From: Kondoa malvinella
Lineage: Eukaryota > Basidiomycota > Agaricostilbomycetes > Agaricostilbales > Kondoaceae
Reading direction: 5' to 3'
Length of the DNA stretch: 64,000 nucleotides
Assembly: GCA_039545315.1 (NCBI GenBank)
Contig: BCIM01000004.1
Coordinates: 770,643 to 834,642, forward strand
The notes under the pieces were generated by a model. That model made no database searches, was not told where the DNA came from, and saw only the letters and a program-made list of their open reading frames with translations. Positions 35,682 to 46,293 of the stretch are shown here, one piece after another. The position numbers were made by a program, and so were the translations under genes. Positions within the stretch are counted from its first letter, which is position 1. Every line of letters starts with the position of its first letter.

Positions 35682-36662
35682 ATGGACGTAGAAGAAATAC
35701 TGCCGTCGAAAGAGCCCTCTGAACCGAGAGATTACTGCGTGTACATGGCTTATGTCTACGGGTACAATCACAAGCAAGTCCAAGACCTATCGACTGCTCC
35801 CGTCTAATGTCAAATAGGCATGAATGGATGCACCTCTTTGCGAAACATCCGATTCCGAAAGACATGCACAAGAAAGGTGTTGCTGCGCTTCAAGCCTACA
35901 AGTCTAAAGTCCTTGCGGCCTATTATTTCGAAACGAAGCATGCAATAAGCTGGCATTGCGCAGCTGGATGTGGAAACGAAGCTCATGAAATGTTGTACGT
36001 GAAATGTACCACTTGGATACTTGCATACACTAATCGCGCGGCGCAGGCACACCGGTGCATACCACAGAGACGGCAGGAATGATCCCTCAATATTCGACTC
36101 TGTGCATGCTATCTGCCGCACCTCATCTAGACCTTGTATGGAGGCGCTCGAGAGCAATCAGACCCTAATGATTGAGAATGGCATGATGAAGAAACCGGCA
36201 AGGCCTGATTGGGTCTTTAATGAAACGCCATCGCCTTGGCCAAAGACTGCTTCATGTGGCAGGTGTCATCAAGTCAAGGACGAGCTAGAGAAGGACTCAG
36301 GCGATGTAGCCGGTCAGTTGCGCTACTTGAATCGAATGCACTGCTTGTATCTCCAACGCAGCCGATTCGGTATTGCAGTCGAGATTGCCAGTACGTGTAA
36401 ATCTATATCTTGTTTTCAGTCTACCATCGCGAGCAGAATAACGGACTGGGAACGACATAAAGATCAATGCAAGCGCATAGTCAAAGCCGTCTTTGAGCCG
36501 ACCTGGTCTGATGAACGATTGACGAAGCAGTGGGAAAATCGAGTTGAGGATGCAGCTGCTAGAGCGAAAGAGCTTCGCGAGGGCGGTCATTACGAGAAAC
36601 GCGGAGGATGGACTGAAGAGGAGAAGAAGCAGAGGGCGTTGGCTGCTGAAGCGCACAAGTAG
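35682..36662 (+). CDS. MYND-type zinc finger protein
   Basis: Starts MDVEEILPSKEPSEPRDYCV at 35682. It continues across a 56-base intron to HEWMHLFAKHPIPKDMHKKG and KHAISWHCAAGCGNEAHEML. A later exon reads PARPDWVFNETPSPWPKTAS then CGRCHQ. With a 50-base intron (GTACGT at 36391, acceptor ..GAGCAG) the finger reads RYCSRDCQ joined to ITDWERHKDQCKR. This is the second half of a MYND finger (C-x2-C..YCS-x2-CQ..W-x2-H-x3-C). The C-terminus is charged and helical (WTEEEKKQRALAAEAHK) and ends at TAG 36660-36662. MYND fingers mediate protein-protein contacts; the partner is unknown. The middle cysteine pair was not located with confidence. Confidence 0.68.
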
Positions 36663-37575
36663 GTGATCTGATGCGCGCAGATCACCGAGCGGAAAGCGTA
36701 TCTGTGAGATTGTGTTTGCATTGTCGATATCCATGGCCGCGCTTTCTTGCATTCGCTCGATAGAGTCAAAGGCATTCAACGGAAGCCCAATCAGCGCTCT
36801 CCAGAGTGCGACCGATTTGAAGCGAGATGGGATAGCCAGCGACGACCGGTGCCTCTAGTGTTTTCTTCAATATCCAGCAGCAGAAGCAGAGAGCCGATTG
36901 CGAGAGCCTGCAGAGCGAAGAGAATCTTTCGCAGTTGAGACGTTGAAAGCCGCATGATATTGTCGAACCGCCGCATGAACAGCACAATGGCTTCCTGCAG
37001 AAGGAGTACTGTCGACGGCACTCAACACTATCAAGGAGCTAGCAAGATGCCCAATGTCAATGCAGATAAGCATGGTTTCCACAAAACATTACCATCTGAT
37101 CAGATTTGGTCTCGTTTGCTGCTCGTGTTCTGCCTTCTCTTCACTATGAGCCATTGCTGCGCAGGTCCATAGAACCGACTCAAGAGGCATCTCGTTCTTC
37201 GCATGACCAGTTCGAAATGGTACATGACTTAGCCTGGCTGCTCCTGTGGCTGCGCTGCTATGGCCTAAGAAACACGCGTCGACAAAGCGCCGCCGAGTCG
37301 TGAAGGATGTGATCTCTACGAAACTAATTGCTTCCACACACCTGTCCACACGCGACGCGAATTCATGTAGATCCCAGGCTCGATTAAAATCCAGTCGGAT
37401 AATCTGGATAACCAGTCTGCTCTCACAAGTCAGAAAATGTTGTGACATGATCTTTTCTTGCAATTCGGACCAACTCTTGACTGGTTCGATGTGATGTATA
37501 TCATTGCTTCTTTCCCTTTCGAATCAAGTCGCTAGCGCTTGTGTCTCTACGCGTGACCTAGAAATTGCTCCCTGG
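36663..37575. other. Intergenic, no supported gene
   Basis: Spacer between the MYND gene and the subtilase. Several overlapping short frames on both strands contain no motif, signal peptide with continuation, or splice-supported extension. Confidence 0.4.
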
Positions 37576-40500
37576 ATGGACTACTCACTGAGGGCAGGCC
37601 CTCGCATCACACCAAAGTGCAGTCGAACTGCGCTCTTTGTGGTCTTGCAATGCTGCTTCAACCAGCTGTTTGGCCCATTCCTGCTGGTGCTTCTGCTGGT
37701 CAGCTTCTCTGAACCAGCACAAGCTGCGCCTTTGTTTGGACAAGAGTACAACTCGAACGAATACTATGCAAACTCGACAAGTCAAAGCCATCTCAACGCT
37801 CGTGCTGTCGGAGGACCTGGTCAACCAGATTTGTTCTTGATCGTCCTCATACCTGGCTCCGACATGTACAAGCATTTGGCATGGCTCTATGGTGCGGCTC
37901 GAGGCAACCAGATATTGCAACAGTGGCTCATCCGACTGAATAGATGCAATCGCTCTCAACGGTGGCTCGCCTTCACCTTACCCCGCGCCATGTACGCGCT
38001 TCTGCATTATCTCTGCCGACAAGACGCTGACTTGCTTTGAACAGCCTTGTACAAAAATCCCGATGGCTCAGCCTATCAAGGACCTCTCAACCCAGACGGT
38101 ACTCGAGCAATCTACAACGAAGAGTGAGTTGGCAGCTCAAGCTCGTGAACCATACTGATTGCTGAGCAGTGGCTCGATGTATGTGCCGACTCCTTACACC
38201 AATCCTGATGGGTCGGCCTACTCTGGTACGCTATCATTGCATGGTCTCGATATTGCTAATTCACTGTCTTAGGTCCATTGAACCCTGTACGCTCAAGCAA
38301 GTCAAGAGAGAAGGAGGATAAGCTGACTTTAATAAACGTTAGGACGGGACGCCATCGACCATCAATGCCGATGGCACTCCATATGTTCCTGTTCCCTTTA
38401 CCAACCCAGATGGATCTGCGTACAAAGGGTAAGCTGATTCAGTCCTCTCACAGCGGATACTGATTCCTTGTCTAGTCCTCTGAATGCCGATGGTTCAGCT
38501 TATTCAGGTAAGCTAAACCCTGAAAACCCGGGCAAGACTGATGTATCGACTTCTTAGGACCTCTCAACGCTGTATGTCTCTAGTGAATGCATTGCTTGGA
38601 TTTGCGGCTAACTCGCTCGTAGGATGGAACGCCTTCTACGCTCAATTACGAGGGTACACCCTACGTCCCCGCACCTTACATGAACCCCGATGGCTCAGCA
38701 TACAAAGGGTAAGCAATCATTTCCTTTGCAACCTGCTTTCGCTAAAAGAACGTTTGCGCAGGCCTCTGAATGCCGACGGGTCGCCTTCATTGTTGAACGC
38801 AGAGTCAGTACTGATCCAGTCTTTGATACCACCAGCTTATCTTGTTGCAGTGGTACCCTTTACGTGCCTGCTCCTTATCTCAACCCGGATGGTACCACAT
38901 ATGCTGGTCCAATGAACTCGGTATGTTCTCTGATCTGGATCAATACTCGTTGCTGAAAAAAACCCTAGGATGGTACGCCAAGTAGTATCAACGAGGACGG
39001 AACTCCTTATACTCCACCTGCTGCGACCAACGCGGACGGCACGCCTTACTCAGGACCAACAAACCCGGACGGAACGATCGCTATCTTGAACGAGTGAGTC
39101 CAAAACGCTGCAAGCTGACCAGCTGCTCATATATGCGCAGGGATGGTACACCTTATTACTATCCTGGATGTAAGCCAATATCTCTTGCTTTTCTTTGCCT
39201 GTACTAAGGGCTGGCTTTGCAGATGTTGCTCCTGGATCGGCACCTGTAGAACCACCAGCAACTCCTCCGACTGAGATTCCTACCACTCCAGCTGATGGCA
39301 GCACTGGAGGTGCTGGCGGCTCGGATGGTAGTGGTTGTGAGTTTCTTTGTACGGCAGCAGACTGCACTCTGACCATTGTGCAGCCTCTACACCTTTGGGT
39401 GGTATGGACGCGAATGGACAATATCACAACAAGGATGGTTCGCTCTACACTGGTCCTCTTACTCCTGAAGGCTACCCGTCTGCTACCAATGCAGAGTGCG
39501 TTCCTTTACTTGGCTGTTAATCGTCTGCTGATGCTTCGAACGCTTCGTACAGCGGGACGCCATATGTCGTTCCTGTCAAAAAGAATAGAGATGGAAGTGA
39601 CTACACTGGTCCAGTCAACGAAGAGTCAGTGGCTCCATCTTGGAGGTCAACAAAGTGCTGACCTTCGGATCCTAGTGGTACGGCAAGTACATTGAATGCT
39701 GAGTGAGCATTTCTTCCTACTCTTCGACTGCCTTCTGACCTGTGCTTAGCGGTACACCGTATGTGGTGCCTGTTGCCAAGAACAGAGATGGGTCACCCTA
39801 TCAAGGGCCTACCAACGAGGAGTACGTAGCGCTCCAAAAGCTCCTTTAGCATACTCATCTATCCCTTCTGCAGCGGAACACCGAGTACTATCAATATCGA
39901 GTAAGCTTGTCGCTCACAGGCTTTCTCGTACTATTGCTAACCTTGGCGTCTACAACAGTGGTTCCCCATACGTTGTGCCAGCCTCGAAGAACAAGGACGG
40001 AAGCCCGTACTCTGGACCTGTCAATGAGGAGTAAGCGATTCGCCGCCTTTGTCTGAATAATAGCTCAACCCGTACTTAGTGGTACACCGAGCACTGTTAA
40101 TGACGAGTAAGTCTCTCTCATGCTCACGCTGTCGCGCACTCACACCCGTGACAGTGGCTCGATCTACGTACCTGCGCCTTACCTCAACCCCGACGGTACC
40201 AAATACAGTGGGCCTCTGAACGAAGAGTAAGTTGCACAGCAAGCTCTGAACATCGCTCACAATTTGCTTTCCAACAGTGGTTCTCCAAGCACCATCAATG
40301 CCGAGTCAGTCTCTCTTTACAGACTCATTAGCCAAGCTCACGCCAGTTGTGCTTCAGTGGAACACCTTATGTTCCTATTCCCTACGTCCTGCCTAATGGT
40401 ATTCCATATCCTGGGCCTCTAAACCCTGTGAGTCGCTCAACCCTACGACTTCGACTCGCCCGCTGACTTACCTTCTCTCTGCAGGATGGCACTCCAAGCA

Positions 40501-42462
40501 AAATCAATGCAGATGGCACTCCTTACACTGGCCCTGGATGTATGCGTCGGCTCATTCTGCAAAGTTTGCAATACTGATCGGGTCATTCTGTAGCGCCTGG
40601 CTATGACCCGACTGCTGCTGATAGTATGCGCATTCTGCTCATTCTATTGTACAGACTGACGTGCTTGTGCAGTATTTGCGCCGGACCCACCGCCTTCTCT
40701 GCCTACCGAATATGTCATCGTAAGTTGAATGTCTCATCACTCGACTGACCTGACCCATGACTTGCTATAGCATGACGCATACGATGGACCAGTTGGAACT
40801 ACGGATGGTGGTAGCGGGTCGGGACCAGTCGACGTCTATGCCGGCTTTGGTATCTATACGGTTAGCCATTTTGCTTTTGACTTGATCATTCGCTCATTTG
40901 ATGTTAGGCTGTGCTTCGTGGCGTCGTATTAGATGCTTTGGCGACAAGGCCTGAAGTAGAGAGCATCAGCGCGGATTCTTTGGCATTCATCGCTGCACCC
41001 GAACAGCCGATCCTTACTCAGAAAGCTGCGCCGTGGCATCTCATTCGCTCGTCTACGAACACTACGGTCACGAACAAATCCGCACCCAACTACTATTACA
41101 ACGGAACTGCAGGTGCTGGCGTGGACATCTTCTTGCTGTCAGTCATCACCTTCCCAACTCAAGTCATGCTGACATGAGAACAGTGACACTGGCATATACA
41201 TTGGTCACCAAGATTTTGGTTCTAGAGCAAAGCTGCTACAGAGCTTTGGGAAATATGCTGTAAGTCATCGACGATCTATTCTACTTCATGTGCTGATTTA
41301 CTTTCATAGCTGAAAGATGGCAACGGTCATGGGACTTTCTGTGCCGGTGTAGCTGGAGGCACCAAGTATGGTGTCGCAAAGAAGGCGCGACTGCTCGGCA
41401 TCAAAGTCTTTGGCGATGATGGCGCAGGATCGACGGCCGATATTGTCAAAGGCTTAAACTAGTAAGTCTACTGGCCCATCTTCTAACAAAGCTGACCTTT
41501 TCTGCTCTAGTGTGGCTACAGTAGCCAGGAAATCAAAGAAGCCGAGCGTAGTTTCTCTATCTTTTTCCGGTCCTCCCAATGCCGGTCTAGACGCGTAAGT
41601 AATTTCATCTCATCTTGCGATCTTCGGCTGAATTAATTTGTATGACAGAGCTTGCAAGGCTTTGGTAGCTAAAGGCATACACGTAAGCGCTTCCTCGCAT
41701 TGCGTTTGGCAGATACTGAAATGCTTGAAAATAGGTCACTGTTGCTGCAGGGAACAATAATGACGATGCAAGTCTTTACTCGCCTGGACGTATAGCTACA
41801 GTCACAACGGTCGGCTCCATCACTCAAAAAGATGAAGCAAGTCCTTTCTCAAACTGGGGCAGCAATGTCGATATCTGGTATGTTTGTCTCCTTCATCTGG
41901 TGGAATGGCTCTCACTCTCGCTTCAAAGGGCTCCTGGCTCAGGCATTTTCTCTGATTGGATTGGTGGGCCAAACATCGTAAGTCCTCAGTTGGCTCGGTG
42001 CAGTCACAGTTCACTGATGTTTGTACTTGCGTTTGTGCTAGGGAGCTGAACTTTCGGGTACATCAAGTTAGTTTTCTACCTAAACGCTACTGCTATATTG
42101 CTAACGCTTCGTCTGCAGTGGCAACACCTGTCGTCGCTGGCATGAAAGCTTATCTCATTTCGCTTTTCGGTAACCCAACTCCCGCCGAAATGAAAGAATG
42201 GCTACAGGCTGCCTCCTCTTACAATGTCTCCCTCAGCGTACCTTTCGGCACCAACTCTAGCATCGTTGGCAACTGTTATGGTCGGGCATGCTTCCGACCT
42301 TTGAAGTTCAACGCGACCGATCCTGCTCGTACAAGCGATCACGGCACACCTGGCTTCCCGGTTACAGTGGAAATCATTCCGTTCGCGCAGCGCAACATTA
42401 CAAAGCCTAGGCCAAGGAAGCAATACGTCGCACCGAGCGGCAGCATCTTCTCGCCAAACTAG
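37576..42462 (+). CDS. Secreted S8 subtilase with N-terminal exon-coded Asp-Gly repeat array
   Basis: ATG at 37576 leads to a hydrophobic signal segment (LFVVLQC..FLLVLLLVSFS, cleavage near AQA/APLF). Then comes a region of more than 400 residues made of repeats such as NPDGSAYSGPLNADGTPSTI and DGTPYVVPVKNRDGSPY. A Pro/Thr/Gly linker (39230-39350) interrupts it. After PPPSLPTEYVI there is an I9-like propeptide (LATRPEVESISADSLAFI). The catalytic domain has Asp in DTGIYIGHQDFG (GAC 41185-41187), His in GNGHGTFCAG (CAT 41328-41330), oxyanion Asn in TVAAGNNND, and Ser in LSGTSMATPVVAG (TCA 42063-42065). The triad is complete, as in proteinase K/cerevisin-type enzymes. It ends SGSIFSPN TAG. There are about 35 introns, mostly 45-60 bases. 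The join near 37890-37945 is uncertain. The repeat region is N-terminal to the propeptide, an unusual place. Confidence 0.85.
38045..40539 (+). repeat. Periodic micro-exon array coding Asp-Gly repeats
   Basis: Recurring exon sizes can be read directly. Exons of 86 nt (38343-38428, 38623-38708) occur with 14-nt micro-exons (38273-38286, 38558-38571). A 70-nt exon (38851-38920) recurs at 40358-40427. In the second half 72-nt exons (39553-39624, 39750-39821, 39959-40030, 40155-40226) alternate strictly with 27-nt exons (39676-39702, 39874-39900, 40080-40106, 40278-40304). In that alternating stretch every intron splits the codon after GA (phase 2), so any exon pair can be gained or lost without a frame change. 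The 72-nt exons code (D)GTPYVVPVxKNxDGSxYxGP and the 27-nt exons code (D)GTPSTINA. Confidence 0.9.
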
Positions 42463-42690
42463 CAGGAGGGAGATCAAGTGAATGGAGGGAGTTTGTGCCG
42501 TTAGTGAGGATGATATAGCTGACTAGCGTTGTATCCAAAATGTGTATTACAGTTCTGAAGCATTAGACACGCTTTGTATTTCGTAGAACAATAATGCATT
42601 TACTTTAGACATATCCCTATTACATACATGGTTCAGCCCTGTGTTTTGCTTCTAGACCCTCTTTGTTATTGTGCATCGGGTTGATACAGT

Positions 42691-43591
42691 TTATTGTTTC
42701 GTGTCTGGATCCGTATGCGCTGGATGATCCACTTCGACTTCTGCTAGTCGATATGCTGGGTTAGATTGAACCAGTGAAGTGTAGTATTGTGCAAGAAGCG
42801 CGCCGCTGGTCTGACATGATACTTCGGTCAGATCCTTTTGGTAATTGAGCATTACCCACCGTCAGTCGCCAGTCTATAGCCGCCAAGAATTCCTTTTCCA
42901 GAAGGTTGATTTCCACCAATGATACACCTCCTACTTTTGCATATCTTCCATTTGTACAGAAACTGTCGCTCAACGCTTTACTCCCGCAAGCAACTCCCGC
43001 AATCAAGAATCGATGTACAGTCAAGCTGGATATAGTGAATGCTGATAGACGTTCCGTAATCTTGTCAATGTAGTGCAGAAGAATCATAAGACAGCACGCT
43101 TCTACATTTGTGTAGCGGGTGATGCGAAGAAGGTATTCAGGTACTGATATGCCTGGCGGAGCGCGAGAATGAAAGCGAGTAAGCGAAGGTCGGGTGAGAG
43201 GGATGAGGTCGTTGTGCTGAATGAGTCGATCAAGCATTGTAGCTATATTTCACCAAGACATCCAAAATAAGCCTCGACTCAAAAGTCGGCGGTATGGTCA
43301 GGACTGACCTATCAGAGTGACTAGATCCTCTAGTTCACATTGTTCAAAGCGCCTCGGCACCTCTTTGATGCCGTTTTCCAGCACGACAGTTTGCACAATA
43401 AATGGTCGACGATTGCTGCCTGCTGAAGAAGTGACAGAAGTAGCGGTACTTGAGGATTCTGAAGACACGGTGTGGGCAGCAGTGTGTGATCCTGCAGCGG
43501 CCAGAGCAATCTGCTCGGCTGCATTTCCATGTTGCGCAGATACGTCCGTTCTATCATATTTGAGCGGCTGCTCGGGTGACTCCAAGTCCAT
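42691..43591 (-). CDS. Pho80-type cyclin
   Basis: A Ser/Thr-rich N-terminal exon starts MDLESPEQPLKYDRTDVSAQ at 43591 and ends RRFEQCELEDLVTLIGQ. The cyclin box follows: MLDRLIQHNDLIPLTRPSLT, RFHSRAPPGISVPEYLLRIT, ACCLMILLHYIDKITER, FTISSLTVHRFLIAGVACGS, KALSDSFCTNGRYAKVGGVS and LVEINLLEKEFLAAIDWRLT. A GTGGGT..TCAG intron then joins TSGALLAQYYTSLVQSNPAY and TAA at 42691-42693. RFHSR, SSLTVHRF and YAKVGG are hallmarks of the Pho80/Pcl group, which binds the CDK Pho85 and in yeasts controls phosphate sensing. Its phosphate role here is inferred from the family. Confidence 0.9.
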
Positions 43592-43770
43592 CCACTATGT
43601 TAAGCCAATGCAGGCTCATCACTGTAGGCCAGTGCGCGCGAGATAGGCTTATGGGCGATGAGTCGTTTCGATCACAGTCGGACGTCGCGAAAGAACGTTC
43701 GGCAAGAAAACTTCTTATGTGATTGCATCCCTGCTGAATATACACCCCACTAACGATGCGTCTAACTCTC

Positions 43771-45715
43771 CTAAGCGTACTGAGATGAAGGATATCAGCC
43801 AAACAGGCACAAGCGAGAGAGATTGCGATTAACTTACGCGCTGGAGGAAGTCTCCAAGCTGCGCACTATTTCAGCGAGACGCTGAAAGACCACAGACAGA
43901 CACTAACCTTGAGAGCACCGTCTCTAACAGCATCCTTGAGCTGATTGATGTCATCATAACCAGCACTCTGCATAGCTGTCTTGGCCAACTGCCTTGCTCC
44001 AACTTCCAAACTGCCTAGCGAATCTCCATTGAGGATAGACTCTTCTAGGTCTGCTTCATCTTCGTTGATGCCATAGTACTATGCATTCACCGATTCAGCA
44101 CTTGACACATATGTGTAAGCGAAACAGCAAACCTGGTTCGAGGAGATGGCAGTCGCACCCGAGAATTGGGAAAGGCGCGCTTGAGCTTGCCGCGATGCTT
44201 CTGGGTCATACGAATTGCGACCAAAGTACTGATCTGATGAAATGCCCTTTTGCGTTGCGAATTTGTCTCTTGCGTAAGTAGGTATATCAACCGGAGCATC
44301 TGTTCTGTCATCAGATACGCTCCAGCGCACAATGATCAGACAAACCATCATCGTGACCTGCTGCCTTTCTTGCTGCCGCCTTCCTCTGTTGTTCTGCCTG
44401 TTTGGCACTTTCTTCGCCGCTAACGCCCATAGTCTGACCAAAGCCCAATCTAGCCATACCCATACCAAGTCGCTCATTATCACTACTCCTTCTAGCTTGC
44501 TTCCCAGCAGCAGACGCCGCAGCATTATCCCTCGCAGCCTGGGCTGCCTGCGCGTTCGCAGCATCTTTTTGCCTCTGCGCTCCTTCTTCCGCCTCTTTCA
44601 TAGAATCATAACCGAGCTTCTTGATACGCGCTTCTTCTTCTGCAGCTTTACGTTCGGCTTCCTCAAAATTAATAGTGACGTTTGCTTTTTTAGCACCGAG
44701 CTTTGATTTGCCTCCGACTGATGCGTTGGTCGCTGTACCTGAGCCTGTTGAAGAGCCAAGACGAGAGCCAAGTTTAGCACGACCTCCTGCAGCTGCTGGT
44801 GCAGCATTTCGTAGAGAAGAAGACGAAATCGTTCGAGGTGCTGCTGGAGGAACAGGTTTGGCTTCTGCTGCTGGTGATAAAGCTGGAGATGAAGCACGAG
44901 GAGTAGCAGGTCGAGATGAAGTGGGAGTGAGGGAAATCTGAGGCGGAGTCGAGACTGCATCATTCGCCTTTGGTTTCGGCACGGCAGGTTTATCCCAAGT
45001 GTCGAAAAAGTCATCCTTGTTGCCCCCGTCCTTCTCTTTCACTGCGATCGATCCACCAATGTCGACTCCGCTGTCTGATAGGACAACGTGGCCGATACCA
45101 AATTGCGCCAGATCTGCTGCGGCCCGCTTGGCTAATTCTTCTTTATATTTGTTAGCTGCATTCGAAGTATATTTGTCCTTGATGTTTCCTCCGCTAGTAC
45201 TGCCAGGATGACGAGCTAGGAACTCGTTGAAAGCAGCATTTCCGCCGACTTTCATTGTGCGAAGTTGCTGATATTGCCAAAGATCAAGGTTGGTTGAGCG
45301 AACAAAGGAGACGTGCACGCCATAATTGCGATGATTGCTGGAGCAATCGAGACTGTTGCAATGTCAGCCTGTTCGAGAAGCTTTGAGCGGTATGAGGCTC
45401 ACCAGATATATACGCCAAATGTCACGCTGGACCAAGTAGGGTTCTTTGCTTGGCCTGTTCAGCGCAGTCAGCCTGAGAGCCTATCATCTGCATTGAGCAT
45501 CGCGTACAGTCAAAGCACATCTGTTAAACGCGAAATCAGCTTTCAGCCGCGAAATGCATTGCAACGAGCTGCTTACCTTGTTTGCTTTTTGTGCCCTTAG
45601 CACTTTAAAGAGTTCATCGGACTGCGACTTGGGTGCCGCTGTGGCTTCGCCTTTAAGTGACCGGACATGAGCGTGTTGGTCTTTATTGCGCGCTTTTCGA
45701 CTTACGAACGCTCAT
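43771..45715 (-). CDS. GLO3: ArfGAP of the Glo3/ArfGAP2-3 type
   Basis: Two tiny first exons start at 45715 and join MSVREATAAPKSQSDELFKV to LRAQKANKMCFDC. The zinc finger [20 protein letters not shown] continues CLDCSSNHRNYGVHVSFVRS, giving C-x2-C-x16-C-x2-C-x4-R with the catalytic Arg. Next are LDLWQYQQLRTMKVGGNAAF and KYTSNAANKYKEELAKRAA. An Ala/Pro/Ser-rich linker and a coiled basic region (KAAEEEARIKKLGYDSMKE) follow. The C-terminal Glo3 motifs are GISSDQYFGR and AISSNQYYG, then LGDFLQRYA and TAG 43771-43773. Known role: GTPase activation of Arf1 and regulation of COPI coat on Golgi membranes. Confidence 0.92.
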
Positions 45716-46293
45716 CTTTGCCTGGATTTACGGATGTCTATGCGTAATTCACGGTCTACAGGGATCAGTAGAAGTTTCAGAGCTAGAGGCGCGAGTCCGA
45801 GGTCGTGACAGGTCAAGGTAATATCAAGGTCGCGAGGACACTGAATACTTCTTAGGTTGCAGATATGGTATAGGCTGCTGCTACTTTGTCTGAATACAGC
45901 GGACGTCATACATCCCGACAACCTCTTGGCCCAAATTCCTCTCAAGACCTTCTCGCAGTCCATCGCCGGGCTTCTGTTGGCCATGCTTGCTGCTGTTTCC
46001 AGGCTTTCTTTGGCCCTTTCTCTGCTTCTTCACACCACTGCAATGACCGCTTGCAGCCAACCGCGACTTTTCGTGTCCTGCCTGACCTTTCTGAACATCT
46101 CTGAACCAAACATTCGCGAAGATGTCTTCGTCCCGTCGCTGGCGGTGTATCTTAGAAGCGCCGAGTTACCCGCTGTACAAGCACTGCTCTGCTTTTTCGG
46201 TGCATACGATAAGGCCTCTCTCTTACCTGGACTTTCCACCATCAAACCAAACATAGCATCAATTGCAGATCTACTAAAGATTCTGTCACTCCT
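45716..46293. other. Upstream region of the lactate dehydrogenase paralogue
   Basis: By position this region would hold the presequence and cytochrome b5 domain of the paralogue, but I see no HPGG heme motif or [11 protein letters not shown] segment in any frame. A stretch around 46150-46290 has weak base-level resemblance to the b5-to-dehydrogenase linker of the left gene and may be its remnant. An open frame 45857-46363 on the + strand has no recognised motif. Confidence 0.4.
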
